Assembly: GCA_027574665.1 (NCBI GenBank)
Contig: CM050690.1
Location: forward strand, 69,669,433 to 69,733,432
DNA length: 64,000 nt
Direction of reading: 5' to 3'
Origin: Rhynochetos jubatus
Taxonomy: Eukaryota; Chordata; Aves; Eurypygiformes; Rhynochetidae
A program made the position numbers and the translations under genes. The notes under the pieces were generated by a model. It ran no database searches and was not told the DNA's origin. It worked only from the letters and a program-made list of their open reading frames with translations. This document shows, in pieces, positions 11,301 through 23,596 of the stretch; position 1 is the stretch's first letter; each line of letters starts with the position of its first letter.

Positions 11301-11886
11301 CCAGGTTTATTGTGGAGGTGACATAGCCTGCCAATTTTCCCAATATCTTTGTTTTTTCTAAACAATTGTATTGAGTAAAATGATCTTTCCATATATGTCC
11401 CTTTGAATTTCTACATCAATCTGGATAGTGGGTGCACTGTTGGTGTTCATAGTTCATGAGACTCATTTGCAATGAGCTTTTTCTGATTCCTTTTTTCCTT
11501 CTCTAACCTCAAGTAAATCCAAAACCCTAAAGTTGGAACTGCAGCAAATCATGTGAACTGTGTGCACTAACCTGGAGAGGGCTTAGGGGGATGTGTATAT
11601 CTGTCAACGAATATTCTTGCAGAAGTTGCTCTATTGGGGTTATGGGAAAACTAGCGTCACCTAGAAGAGAGTTCAAACACTACAATCAACTCTGTTTTTC
11701 AGGCAGTCCCTCTTTTTATGATGTTGTCATGTTGAGTGGTGGAAAAATACTTAATAGAATACTGTACAGCAACTCTTCAGATCATGGTCTGCTTATTATG
11801 AAGTTACAGTAAATTGTAGTGTTGCTCATCTGGAATGGTGAAGGAACTGTTTCTGAAGAGGCTGGAGAGCTACATCAAACTTCATA
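8351..11886. other. Intergenic DNA between DAB2 and C9
   Basis: No coding exon, repeat family or RNA gene is recognised. The first exon of C9, with its signal peptide, should lie here or in 13346-15639 but was not found. The only structure noted is an 11-bp inverted repeat at 9007-9037. Confidence 0.6.
9007..9037. repeat. Perfect 11-bp inverted repeat (hairpin)
   Basis: CCTCCCCTTTT and AAAAGGGGAGG are exact reverse complements separated by a 9-base loop (actggaaca). The hairpin would be stable, but no function is evident. Confidence 0.6.
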
Positions 11887-13125
11887 TCACAGAATGCTAG
11901 GGATTGGAAGGGACCTTTGGAGATCATCTAGTCCACCCTCACTGCCAAAGCAGGTTCAGATACAGTAATTTGAGATGAATGCATCCAGGAGGGGTTTGGA
12001 TATCTCCAGAGAAGGAGACTCCACAGTCACTTCTGGCAGCCTGTTCCAATGCTCTGGCACCCTCAAAATAAAGAATTTTTTCCTCATGTTAGGATGGAAT
12101 TTCCTGTGTTCCACTTAGTGACTGTTGTACCTTATCTTGTTGCTAAGCACCACTCAAAAAATTCTGGCCTCATCCTCTTGAGTCTTATTGTTTAGATATT
12201 TATAAGCATTGGTGACATCCCCTCTCAGTCTTCTCTTCTCCAGGCTAAACAGACCCAGCTCTCTCAGCCTTTCCTCATAAGAGAGGTGCTCCATTCCCCT
12301 GATCTTCATAGCCTCTGCTGGACTCCCTTCAGTTGTTCCCTGTCTTTCTTGAGCTGGGGACCCCAGAACTGGACACAGTACTCCAGATGTGATCTTGCTA
12401 GGGCAGAGCAGTGGGGAAGGATGACCTCCCTTGTTTGCAGGCTATGGTCTTTTTAATGCTCCCCAGGATAATATTGGCCTTCTTGTCCACTGGGCACATT
12501 GCTGGCTCATGGGCAACTGTTTGTCCACTGGGACTTCCGGGTCCCTCTCTGCAGAGCTGTTTTCCAGCAGGTCACCCCCCAGCCTGTACAGGTGCATGGG
12601 GTTATTCCTCCCCAGGTGCAGGACCCTACATGTGCCCTTGTTGAACTTCATTAGTTTCCTCTCTGCCCAACTATCCAGCCTGTCCAGGTCTCGCTGAACG
12701 GCAGCAGAGGTTCCTGGCATATCAGCCACTCCGCCCAGTTTCGTGTCTTCAGCAAACTTGTTGAGGGTACACTCTGTCCCTTCGTCCAGGTCACTGATGA
12801 ATATGCTGAACAAGACTGGGCCCAGTACTGTGTCCTGGGGATCACCGTTAGCCACAGACAGCCCTCTGACTAGACTCCATGTCCCTGATCACAACCCTCT
12901 GAGTTCTGCTATTCAGCCCGTTCTCAATCCACCCCACTGTCCACTCATCTAACCCACACTTCCTAAGCTTACCTGTGAGGGTGTTATGGGAGACAGTGTC
13001 AGAAGCCTTGCGGAAGTTGAGGTAGACAACATCTGCTGCTTTCCCCATCCACCCAGCTAGTCATGTCATCATAGAAGGCTACCAGATTGGTCAAACATGG
13101 TTTCCCCTTGGTGAATACATTACAA
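11887..13125 (-). mobile_element. CR1 LINE, 1.2 kb, with reverse transcriptase remnant (inverted)
   Basis: The copy starts atcacagaatgctagggatt (the complement of the CR1 3' end) and runs to about 13125, with cagacccagctctctcagcc, agtactccagatgtgat and, on the minus strand, the C-terminal reverse transcriptase region. The longest intact piece (12442-12855, minus) reads [19 protein letters not shown] and then FAEDTKLGG. The catalytic FADD-type motif is altered to FAED and frameshifts follow, so the element is dead. It is 5'-truncated relative to a full-length CR1 of about 4.5 kb. Confidence 0.92.
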
Positions 13126-13138
13126 CTTTCCAGAATTT

Positions 13139-13345
13139 CGTAGAACTGTAGAATACATAAAAAAGCCTAGTTTGGAAGAGACGTCTGGGCATCTTGTACA
13201 ACATTCTGTTCAAAGCAGGGTCTTATATTAGGTTATCCGGGGGCCTTGTCAAACAGTTTTGAATATTTCTAGTGAGAGACATTCCACCATTTTCCTGGGT
13301 AACCTATTCTAATGTTTAATTGTTCTCATGATAAAGTGGGTTTTT
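13139..13345 (-). mobile_element. Older CR1 LINE tail (inverted)
   Basis: Reads tcgtagaactgtagaata, then tttggaagagac, agcagggtc, attccaccattttcctgggta and acctattctaatgttt, a diverged complement of a CR1 3' region adjoining the larger copy. Its greater divergence suggests an older insertion. Confidence 0.65.
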
Positions 13346-15027
13346 TTTAATATTCAGGTAGCATTTCCACTGAAGCAACTTTTACATGGTGCCTCCATCT
13401 TCTATGTAACTAGCTTCTAGGACTCAGGTTTTTTGTAGAATTTTCTAGGATGTGCTGTATACTTCTTTTTCTTTCTTAATTTTGTGTTATAAACCTTTAT
13501 AAAACATAGGGAAACTGTGACTGCCGTGCAACTTCAGGTGTAATAATAATTTCAAAAATCTGTATCAGTTCCCAGGCTAAAGTATCACTCTGATGTATGT
13601 AAGCATGCACGCTTAGTCAATATGTGAAATATACAGACCTTCCAGGGTGTTTTGGGATGTGTAAATCTCAACAGCACTGGAGAAAGAAGTCTGTCCCCTA
13701 AGAGGACATCTGACAGTGGAAGAAAAGGCTCAGATTAAAAGTACCATGATGAAGTTAATCGCAGTCTTATGGGTCAGAGCAAAGAGACAGATGATCCATT
13801 ACCCTGTTCCAGATAGTGATCATTAAAGGATGTTCAGAGAGAAGTGCAAGAACAAGGCAGGTATTCAATGCCTTTTCCCAGGTTCCCAGCACTTTAAGCT
13901 GCCAACCAGTGGGTTATTGATTCAGGTGCCGATTCCACAAGAGAATTAGTGAAAGGGAATTCCATGTAAAATGGACTTTTTGCAGGATTGGATCTGCTTC
14001 CTCTATCAGACACCTCAATTCCCAGTGCCAGGCATACAGTACAACTTCACACTTCCCTACCTACTAAGAGTTTGAATGGTCCCTGTTGTATAGAATGAAT
14101 TCTTAATTCTTTATCTCGTTTTTGCTGTCCATAGATATTGGGCATATTTGTGCTTTTTGGTGTTTCCTTTCCTTCAGAATCCCACCTGTTAAAAGGAGCA
14201 TTGTCAGCCAAGGATCCATTTACTGTAGGCCCTAGATTGAGTACAGCAGACTCCTGGGAAGAGAATTGTTTAAGAGCACCAGGCAAGACAGTCAGAGTGC
14301 ATGATACAGACACTTCTCACAGCAGCTGTGGTGTGTGTTTACTGCTGGTGTGTGTGACAGCCGAAAGTCTGAGACATCAGAGCCAGTCAGGGTCAGTTGA
14401 GTGTATAAAGAGTTGCACAACAACCCTGTGATCCCTGAGCTCTTTAAGATTCAATAGCTGGAAAGAGACATAGGTAGATTTAGTGTCTCAATAGCAACTT
14501 ACTACGTATGTAACCTGAACATACAATAAATGGCACCAGAAAGCTGAACCAACCAGTATATCGTCCTGGTCCAAACTGCAGATTTCTCAATGTTGTGGAA
14601 ACAGGGCACATTTGTTTGGACTCCTGACATATTTGTACGAGGGAAGGGGGTCAAAGAGTGGAGGGCAAGGCCCTGCCTGCAATGAAAGCCCATACATCAC
14701 ACTGCAGGAGCTGTAGATCTGCCAACCAGCTGGGCTCAGCAAAGAAGGTCCCATTGTAGAGGAAAGGCAAGCGCATTAACCTGGAGAGGTGCTGTGAGAG
14801 AATCGCTTCACAGTGAGTGAATACTCAGCATGTAAGTCCAAATTGGAATAAATTACAGAGAGCAAACCAGACAAGTTACACTTATTCATTCCTCTGCTTT
14901 CCAGCATTGTTTGACCCTGACAAGGACAGGGTCACCACTAAACTATTGGACTTGGGTTTTAAAATTAACATGTCATCCTACACTGCATCAGTTTTTAATG
15001 TCTAACTGTGGGTGCTTAAAAGAAGCA
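13346..15027. other. Intergenic DNA or first intron of C9
   Basis: No coding exon could be supported here. It may belong to the 5' part of C9, since the next exon enters in phase 2 from an exon that I could not locate. Confidence 0.5.
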
Positions 15028-15240
15028 ACTGTTCCAGTGCCTCACCACCCTCTCCTTGAAGAATTTTTCCCTGATATTCAATCTGAATCTCCCCATTTAC
15101 AAATTAAACCCGTTACCCCTCGTCCTGTCACTACAGGCCCTTGTAAAAAGTTCCCCCCAGCTTCCTTGTCAGCCCTTTCAGGCACCGGAAGGTGCTATAA
15201 GGTCTCCGCGGAGCCTTCTCTTCTCCAGACAAGCCCAAAT
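15028..15240 (-). mobile_element. CR1 LINE internal fragment (inverted)
   Basis: Reads ctgttccagtgcctcaccac, then attaaacccgttacccctcg, tcctgtcactacaggccctt, gtaaaaagttcc, gctataaggtctccgcgg and agccttctcttctccag. It is homologous to the copy at 98-545 and also lacks the terminal repeats. Confidence 0.88.
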
Positions 15241-15639
15241 AAGATGTGCTGCTGTCCCCTTGTCTTCACCTTTAAGTACGGGGAACCTAGCCACTGTCTG
15301 AGTAGAACTGCAGATGTTCTCTGTATATGATTTGATTCTCTTCAATAACATGACTTACGAGAAGAGCATGAGCACGCACAAAGATCTAAAAAAGGGAAAA
15401 AGAGTTGGCTAATTCAGTATTCAAGTTTCTTTTAGTGTAATTTTAAACCACTGAAAAATTTAAGATTAAACAGCTGTTTATACAAATACCGAGTGCTGCA
15501 GTGAAAGTGAACAGCTTGAAGATGCTTCCAAAATATTGGTCTATGGTTTATACACAAACTCACATATGATTTTTGTGTAGTGCCCAGGACTGTATTGGAA
15601 TGTTTTGTTTGACAGTTCTTCAGAAAATGTTTTCCACAG

Positions 15640-15730
15640 GGGGAGAGAACTGAATGCTCCATCTCCGATAGATTGTAAACTGAGCAGCTGGAGTGCGTGG
15701 GGGCCCTGCGACCCATGCACCTTTCAAAGG
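15640..15730 (+). CDS. C9: C9 exon: N-terminal TSP1 domain, first part
   Basis: The acceptor ttttccacag precedes 15640. The exon enters in phase 2 (one base, then GGG AGA GAA) and ends in phase 0 at AGG|gtaagc. The product reads GRELNAPSPIDCKLSSWSAW and then GPCDPCTFQR, matching human HIDCRMSPWSEWSQCDPC. The WSAW motif keeps the tryptophans that are C-mannosylated in human C9. An upstream stop-free run has no ATG, so a separate first exon is required. Confidence 0.92.
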
Positions 15731-16400
15731 GTAAGCTACAGTTGGAAGTCTTTGTTCCAAAGCCACAACCAAAGGGACATTATCTGTCTACTTTTCGGCT
15801 ATGGGAAAATATCAGGTTGCAACTCTTAACATTGTATGTTCATGTTTTGATGAAACCCACTATCATCTCACATCTGAAGCCGCCATAGTAAGAGAAGTCT
15901 CAACCAGATGTACAGAGCTGGTCAGGTGTTCTTACTGAAAATGTTTTGTTGATAAAAATTAGCTGTTTTGGCCATGTGGATATTTCTATTAAGAACATTG
16001 TTTTTCAATACATTTTCCCTCTTTAAATAAAAAACAATTTTTTGTCAAAAGCAGATTTTTGTTTTCTTAGGGGAGTTGTGACTTCAAAAAAATGAGAGAC
16101 TTGAAAGCACACAAAATATAAATGATGCATTTCCTTCCTGGATTGAAAATAATTAAAACCCTGAAATAGACTAAATGGTGAAAAATGAACATCTCTACGT
16201 ATTAATAGGGTTAGGTTTATTATTCGTTCAATGTTTCTGTACATGTTTTTTACACCATGAGTTGTGCCTATGTATTTTCAACCAAAAATTTCACAAAAGA
16301 TCATTCATTTTGTAAAGTTCTAAGCTGATCTGGAAATCTTTCAGTTCTGGTAGTTCTGTTTTCTCTCTAAGCAATGTTCATAGTGTTATTATCTTTCCAG
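15731..16400 (+). other. C9 intron
   Basis: Canonical gtaagc...ttccag intron. AT-rich, with no repeat recognised. Confidence 0.85.
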
Positions 16401-16548
16401 TTTCGCTCTAGACGTATTGAAAGATTCGGACAGTTTGATGGAATACCATGCCTGGAGACCTTAGGAGATACACAAAGCTGTAAAACCAGCCAAGCCTGTC
16501 CTGAAGAACCAGAACCAGATTGTGGTACTGACTTCCAATGCAATTCTG
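16401..16548 (+). CDS. C9: C9 exon: end of TSP1, start of LDLRA
   Basis: After atctttccag the exon reads FRSRRIERFGQFDGIPC (human FRSRSIEVFGQFNGKRC), then the TSP1 cysteines and CGTDFQCNSG, the first half of the LDL-receptor class A domain. It leaves in phase 1 at CTG|gtatgt. The Gly codon is completed by the next exon, exactly as in human C9. Confidence 0.94.
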
Positions 16549-17873
16549 GTATGTTTTGGTTTAGTGCCATGGTGAGTTACACAATAACTCAGACAACCAC
16601 GTTTTACTAGCTCTGTGAAGAAGTTAAAACAGTTTCCACTGAAGACAAAATACATACACAAAAAGAGCTATGCTTTGGTGCTTTTATAGTTGGGGATGAT
16701 TTCCTGAAGCAGTGCCTTATTGCTAGAGTTTAAAGAGTCCCCAGTGTGTAGACAGATGGGTGGCAATGCCACAATGCTAAAACCACAGCAAGAACACTGG
16801 TTGAGAAAGGATACATTCCTCTCATCTCCCATTATAATTCACAACTAGTTTAAATCCTCCTCCTGTAATTTCTACTCTACAGTTGACAGCTGACCATACT
16901 GTAAGTGTCCTTTCTTCTAGCATAACTGCTTCACCTGCTACAGAATCACTGTGTTATATGAAAAACCACCAGGACACACTGCAACAGAAGGAATTCTAAC
17001 AAAATGTACATGGAGGTTTACTCCATACTGGAGTGGTATGATAGATGCTAGCTGGAGACCTGAATGCCCCAAAATGTAAATTTGTAAAGTGATACATGTA
17101 TAGCTTATGAATGAATGTAAAGTTCAAAATTCATCATAAAATAAAATAAGTTAATAGTAATAAACCTAGTCAAAACAGGAAAGGAAAGATGGTAAGTGAA
17201 TTTTGAATTCCAAGTCATTGTCAGCATTTTCTTTATCTCAAATACTTCTAACTGCAAGTGGAGAAAAAAAGATTAGAAAGTGTGTGTTTAACTTCTAGTT
17301 CACAGCTATTTTGTAGCACTTACAGGTGAGGCAGTTGATAGTTGATACCTTTAAACCCCGTAGAAAAATAATCAGTCTTTTTAAAACCTGTGATATACAA
17401 CCTCAGGAGAATTACTAACTCACTGTTGCTTTAAAACACAAATCACTATAATTTTGGATGCTACATTATCCAAATAATATAGTCCAAAGAGTGTAGAAAT
17501 AATTCTTTGTTGATATTGAATTGGTATTTCCTGTATTCTCTTAATACCATTTGAAAAAAAAAAAACCCAACCAAAAAAAAACCAACAAAACCCAAACCAG
17601 CACAGATTAATATAGAAACAATCAAGGAAGAAACAACTTTCTGCAAATGACAGAGTTCTGTCATTTACTTTTCTTAGCCATCCTAGTAAACTCATAAGTA
17701 AATATAGCAGTACGGTGGTTTTTTTGTTTGAAGGAGGAAGGGTTTAGGACCCAAATTCCTCATGACAATATATTAGAAGGAAGATCTCAATAAAAAACAT
17801 AGCTGGGGGTGCCACTTCAAGTCCACCAGGGAAAAAAAAAAAACATTAATTCAATGTTTTATTCTTTGAATAG
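16549..17873 (+). other. C9 intron
   Basis: Canonical gtatgt...gaatag intron. It contains an A-rich stretch near 17554-17600 and no recognised gene. Confidence 0.85.
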
Positions 17874-18021
17874 GTCGATGCATAAAGCGGCGACTTGTGT
17901 GTAATGTAGATAATGACTGTGGAGATTTTTCTGATGAAGATAACTGTGAATCTGACCCACGATCACCATGCCGTAACCATGATATTGATGTGTCTGAAGT
18001 TGGCAGGACTGCAGGGCAGGG
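17874..18021 (+). CDS. C9: C9 exon: LDLRA calcium site, start of MACPF
   Basis: The acceptor tgaatag completes Gly and the exon continues [20 protein letters not shown] with EDNCE, the acidic calcium-binding signature of LDLRA modules. It then gives [20 protein letters not shown], aligned to human ELARTAGYGINIL. It ends in phase 2 at GG|gtatgt. Confidence 0.95.
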
Positions 18022-18977
18022 GTATGTAATGAAGGAAAAAGTAGTATTGGGCCTTTTGAAGTGTCTTGGACTGTCTCAAGAGCTAGCTCATGACACATGG
18101 GCACACTGACATTCCTAAAAGTGTAATCTGAATCGTGTTCACATTTGTATTCAGAAATTTTGGAAGAACGCCTAACTGCTGTTTTAATTTGTATGCTTAG
18201 GGAGGATAAAATATTTATACAGACAGTGTAAATCAAGCATTATGTTAATACACAGAATCATATATAGATGTTACATGAATATATTTACAATGCTTATAAA
18301 TGTTATAAACTTAGAGATATGTTTCAAGACATATTTCATCATGATTCAGTCATTCCCAAATACTTTACTAACATACATGTCTAAAAGGGAGAAAATGTAT
18401 CTTGGTTATTTAAACTGTGGGATGCCTTATTGCAACAACAGTCTGCCTGCAGCTTTTTTCCAGTATTGCATTATCCGCTTTCCAGATCTTCATTGTTTAC
18501 AGGAGTTTTCCTCATTAATCTAAGTCAAAAATTAATCTTTCTATTCTCAGACCTTGCTGCATTTCTTTCATTTCAAACAAAAAGAAAGAGTGGCATACTG
18601 TTTATCTACAAATCGAGTTAGAAGGCAGCTAGACAAACTGGAACAAAGCTAAAGTATACTACAGCACCACCTTGTGTTTAAATGCAAAGGATGCATATTT
18701 TTCATTTAATTTTCATAATAGTATTACTGCACAAGAGCAAAAATACTGCATAGTAAAGTAAGCCAGGTACTTTTAAAAATAGTTTATTTATTATATCTGT
18801 TATAATCCATTACTAAAATTTTCCATGAGAAAATGTTGTATATATATGCAGTAGTGATGCTGGCAACCAATTAATTGATAACCACTTTCTACACTCAGAT
18901 AGGAATACGGACAGGTATCAGACATAAATATGAGAAATACTAAAAAGATTTACATCTATGAAACAGACATAGAAATT

Positions 18978-19000
18978 TATATATATATATATATATATAA
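18978..19000. repeat. (AT)n microsatellite
   Basis: About eleven uninterrupted AT units within a C9 intron. Confidence 0.9.
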
Positions 19001-19424
19001 TCCTTCAGGGCACAGTTATTTTGGGAACTATCTTTTGTACATTGGTATGTAGCTTCATAGAGCTATACAGCCCATATGCCCCCTTCTCTGGATTTGTAGT
19101 GGTTCAGATTTCCTCTCATCTGCTGGAAATTCTATTACTCCACCAGGTCAGACCCTGGGAGAAGAGACCACGCTAGGAGTAGCTATATATTCTTCTGCAG
19201 ATTTGATGGATCTTGTATGTCCTTGATACTAAAGTTTCTAACAGCAAACAAACTAATCTAAGTTATAGCTGCTGAGATGTCCCTTTTAAACTTTTAAGGA
19301 ATGCTTCCTCACAAATATATTGGTCAAGAAGAGATGTTTTTCACCTCCTTTTATTCCTAAGGCTCTCACTGTGTGTGATGTTTAATAACTATCTTTTATT
19401 TGTCTGTTTCTCATGCATGACCCT

Positions 19425-19590
19425 TAAAGTGCTTTACAAAGATGTACCGTCATCTCCATTACACAGATGAGAGGACTACAAGAGATGAGGCAAGCTGCTG
19501 TGGATGAAGCAAGATTCAGTACCACAGCTATAGTCTCCACTCCTTACAGAATCTGACTTTTCCAGTCCTAATACCATTGTCTACAGGCTG
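19425..19590 (+). mobile_element. MIR-like (CORE-SINE) remnant
   Basis: The stretch reads gtgctttacaaag, then ctccattacacagatgagag, matching the MIR-class block ccattttacagatgagga, followed by agatgaggcaagctgct and tctccactccttacagaatc in the expected order. Such elements predate the split of birds and mammals. It is a diverged, non-mobile relic. Confidence 0.55.
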
Positions 19591-19644
19591 TGGGTGATGA
19601 CAACTCCTTTTTTGAAGTGTAACCTCTCCTTATTTCTCTTGTAG

Positions 19645-19783
19645 AATCAATGTTTTAGGGATGCAGCCAATGGCCAGCCCATTTGACAATGACTTTTTCA
19701 ATGGTCTTTGTGAAAGGGTACGTGATGGAAACACGCGGACATACTACCGCAAACCATGGAATGTGGGTGTTCTCACTTACGAT
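19645..19783 (+). CDS. C9: C9 exon: MACPF domain
   Basis: The acceptor ctcttgtag leads into (GG)A ATC AAT. The exon encodes [20 protein letters not shown], then [20 protein letters not shown], close to human LGMDPLSTPFDNEFYNGLC and YYRRPWNV. It ends in phase 0 at GAT|gtaagt. Confidence 0.95.
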
Positions 19784-20973
19784 GTAAGTCTACATCCTTC
19801 TGTGAAAATTAGAATGTGTATAACTGAATAATGAATCCTGACATCCTCTTAGAACACTCAGCGTATCTCCTGAGTCAGGCAGCAGCAGCTTTTTGGCATC
19901 AAGCCTTTGATAATGTCCAGAGGGAAACAGGTTATGTTTTCATTCGGTTTAGCTGTTAAGTTCAGTTGTGTCAGATACATTTCTGCAGGTTCATTGCTGC
20001 CCCTGTGCCTAGTAAGTGAAACTATCTTTCTCTAAAGTTAATAATATCACTGGACAAGATGTACAGAAAAGAATACTATACCTACCTTTTGCTGGATAGA
20101 GCAGCAAGTAAACTACTTTTTCAAGGACACAAAAAAGGCACTGATAAAAAGGCAGGAATAATATTATGATACTCTGGTCCTTCTTGGATTTTCTAATCAG
20201 TGATAACTTTCTCTATCCCACTCAAAAAAAAAAAAAAATCTAATAGGCTTTTGAGATTCAGACTATGACTCCAGTGAGGTTTGAAGACCAAAAAGTGTCG
20301 ATGATCTTAGAAAGATCAGTGTCAGATGCATTTCAGAAATCAAAGCAGTATTTTGCTTACCAAATGCATTGCCTATCACTGTAAGTAGGAACTTCATAGA
20401 ACAATGACAATTTAAAGAAGATCCTGCCCAAAATAAGTAAATCTGACCGCAGAGATCATAGCTCATATTTGATTTTGATTCAAAAATCCTTTCAGTTACT
20501 AAAATTCTATGTTCTGGTAAAGTATGCATAAATAAATAATACAGAAATAGGTATTGTAAATCAGCTATTGTCTGCTATAAAAAAGCAAAATCATAATTCT
20601 GATTCATTTGAGGTGTCTGGACCTATTAGCAAATCTTGTCTACATTCTAGGAAGGAGCTGGAGACTACTACTCCTTACAAGTAAAGGAACTGTTGACACA
20701 CATAAATTACTTTGACAGTGTTACATGCTGAGGTTTAACACTTACTGAAATATTGTCATTGCAGTTTTCTCTTTAGTTTTGAACCACTGAGCTGATCCAG
20801 ATGAGGTGATATTGGGAGGGAGTCACTTTTCTGTTATCTTTTAAAAGAAAAAAGAGCTGTAAGAAAATGTGTTGCTAAGCTATGTAAAACATACAACTTT
20901 AAAGTGCTACATAGATGTTTCTATTACTGCCTGTTTTGTTTTTTCATACAACCTTTTCATTATTGTTTCTCAG
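19784..20973 (+). other. C9 intron
   Basis: Canonical gtaagt...tctcag intron. A short poly(A) lies near 20225. Nothing else is recognised. Confidence 0.85.
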
Positions 20974-21192
20974 ACAAAAGCAGACAAAACCTTCACATCT
21001 GTGTTCTACCATGATCGCGTAAAAATGTTACGAGAGGTTTACATGGAAAAAAAAAAATACTTTAATGTTGACATGACTCTGAAATACACGCCTACTGAAG
21101 GAAGTGAAAAAAAAGATTCAGAAGGAAATTTCAAGTATCACTATAGCAAGAATTCAAGCTTAATTTCTATCCTGAAAAGCTTCACAGAAAGG
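20974..21192 (+). CDS. C9: C9 exon: MACPF, first membrane-inserting region
   Basis: The acceptor gtttctcag begins TKADKTFTSVF. The exon includes NVDMTLKYTPTEG (human NAAISLKFTPTE) and FKYHYSKNSS (human FRFSYSKNET), and ends in phase 0 at AGG|gtaagt. The 73 residues contain no cysteine, whereas the human counterpart has an adjacent Cys pair and a longer loop here. KNSS is an N-glycosylation sequon. Confidence 0.93.
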
Positions 21193-23596
21193 GTAAGTTT
21201 AACCAAGCTAAAGGGTTTAATGTAACCGGCTTACAATCAGTAAAGTTTACACAGTGTTAGAATAATGTAACATGAGTCTTTCTAAGTATTCTAGTTGCCT
21301 TCTGGTGTTCTGTCATTTATTCACAAAAATTAAATACTGGCAGTACTAAGTTAAGATTTCAGATGTGGCCAAAGTCTAACCAAATGTAGCTTCATTTTCC
21401 CACTGTTTACCCTTGACTACCAACCACCATCATCTTCAAGAGAGGCTTGATGTTAGAAAGGGACAAAGACCTCTATCTCATCTTTATTAAAGAGCAGGTC
21501 TGATCTAGTGCAGTGTGGGCAAATCAGGTCAAGTCCTGGGATAAATATTATCACTGAGTAGGCCTACACTAGGTAAATAAAAATCGGCGTGTATAACAAT
21601 AACTGAAAGATCACATCTCAGCCATTCAGGTATGTCTGTACTAATAAATTAGCCTGCTCTAAGAGGCAAGGGCATTAGCACTGGCACATGATAATCCTTA
21701 TTTTTACTAGCATGCTGCCATGGTTTGGGTCTGTGCCAGGTCTTGTGGTCTCATAAGCAATGCCCATACTGTTATCCTCTGCAGCATGTTTGAAAGGAAT
21801 GTTCCTTGTAGGCAGTCTGGAGACAGCAAGACTGTTTCAGGGTTGTACACAAACCATTCCACTCTATCTGTTCTTTGAGACAGAGGAAAGGTCCTGTCCC
21901 ATTTTATTTACTAGTAAAGAAGTATCCTTAGCATTTAGTGAGGTCAAAGAGAGAAAGACCACAAAAGAGTGATACTAGGCATGTTAGACACTGTGGCTTA
22001 ATTCAGCAGGTGGATGCTTGTGGTCATATGTATTTTCCCCACCATATACATACCAAAGTCTGTGATTGCAACATGCCATCATATAGAAGAAACTCCCTAA
22101 TGCTTGAAATGCATCACATGCAAGGAAGAATAGATCTGCCTCAGCTAATTTAATCTTTCAAGTTTCTTGCCAGCCTTGCTGTCTAGGACCCCTTCAGAGC
22201 TCTAGAGATTAAATGGGAAGGGAAACTGGAAGGATTAAATATAAGGGAAAGCTGGATAACTTTCATAACTGATCGACTGAAATGATGCTCAAGAGAAAGG
22301 TCTGTACTATAAAAAGAGACTGACATACAGCGCTGACTTTGTATCGGTTAAAGTTTTCTTGGGATAGAAACGGACCATTTAAATCTCAAAGCATCAATCT
22401 CCACATATGCAAAAGATCAAGTTCTGTAACAGAGTATATTGCAGGATGCTTACAGTCTAGTGGCTTGTGATAGGAGTTTCAGCCTCAAATTCTTGCTTAC
22501 AGATCAGCTCAGAAAATGAGTTGTGATCTGTCACTATAAACTCACATCGTTGCAGATTACTGGAGTGGCAATCCCTGGTTGAGAACTCTTCAGGGCTCAT
22601 CTGCAGGTTAAAGCCAGGAGTAGCTTGGGCACACCAGGAGTGTAAGGGGTTTTGTATATGCTGGATGGCAGGAATATTTGCACCTACAAAAATTTCCTCC
22701 CAGAGATATAGATGGCTAAAGACTTCTGCCAGTCCTAAGCAAAACCTGAGTCTGCAGTTTAAGATCCCTGAAGTGGTGCCAAGTAATGTGATGGTCAGTT
22801 GCTAAATCCCTTTTTGTACCTCCTCTTTGGCATTACTGTTAAGGAAGTCACATAAGTACTGAAGATAATAGTGGCGTTTGGAAGGCATGTGTTTGCTTAG
22901 AGTCTTAAGTGCAACTGTTTTACAAGATGTCATGTGTTATGGGCAGCAGTCAGATCCCAGTTTAGATTATAATATAAACCACCCACAGTGTAATTTATGA
23001 AAATATAAGTCACTAAACTCAGAATTAGAATGTATGTATTGCTCAGATGTCTCATAAAGATTTTTTCCTGATTAATTTTTATGTTAAGTTCTTTTGGGTT
23101 TATTTTTGTTTTTCATTGGAGCTGTCCCCTTTTTTTCTGGTAGTCTGAGAACAACAGAGAAGTGATCCAAAGACAGAACTTAGTTCTACTCTGACTATAA
23201 ACAAAGACAAAACTCCAGCTGACCTCAGTGGGCAGCTTCTGTTATTTGGCAAGCCGCATGGAATTACTTTTCACTGTTATGAAAGCCGGAAAGGCACTTT
23301 TAGTAGATATTGTACTCTTGTTGTCGAACAGATCACAAACGGCTTGCTGAAATTAGGAAGGGAACATTTCAGCAAAACTGGAAGAACTGAAATGATCTAA
23401 ATCTCTTGATGCTTCCTCAGTTTAAACTGGATAACCTTTAATTTGAATTACACAAGTTTGTCCCTGTTCCAAAACACTATATTGAATACTATGTTTAAAG
23501 TGCTGCAGTTTCTTCATAAGTAAAGGAGAAGAGATTTTCCTGCTGTGCTGCACACTAGAATGGCACTCTCATCTGCTTTCTTCTCTCCACATTCAG
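21193..23596 (+). other. C9 intron (largest, 2.4 kb)
   Basis: Canonical gtaagt...attcag intron. No repeat family or coding signal is recognised. Confidence 0.85.

Larger units (their letters stand above)
18022..19644 (+). other. C9 intron with AT microsatellite and MIR-like SINE
   Basis: Canonical gtatgt...cttgtag intron. It contains the (AT)n tract at 18978-19000 and an ancient SINE remnant at 19425-19590. Confidence 0.85.

Noticed and set aside
12442..12855. 137-codon minus-strand frame
   Set aside because: It is the CR1 reverse transcriptase remnant, counted under the mobile element.
14320..14400. Hydrophobic run CLLLVCVTAESL upstream of C9
   Set aside because: No in-frame ATG close upstream and no convincing donor, so it cannot be called the signal peptide.
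16919..17078. Open stretch with an acceptor-like ttctag in a C9 intron
   Set aside because: It does not match C9, the phases do not fit between the flanking exons, and the flanking exons join perfectly without it.
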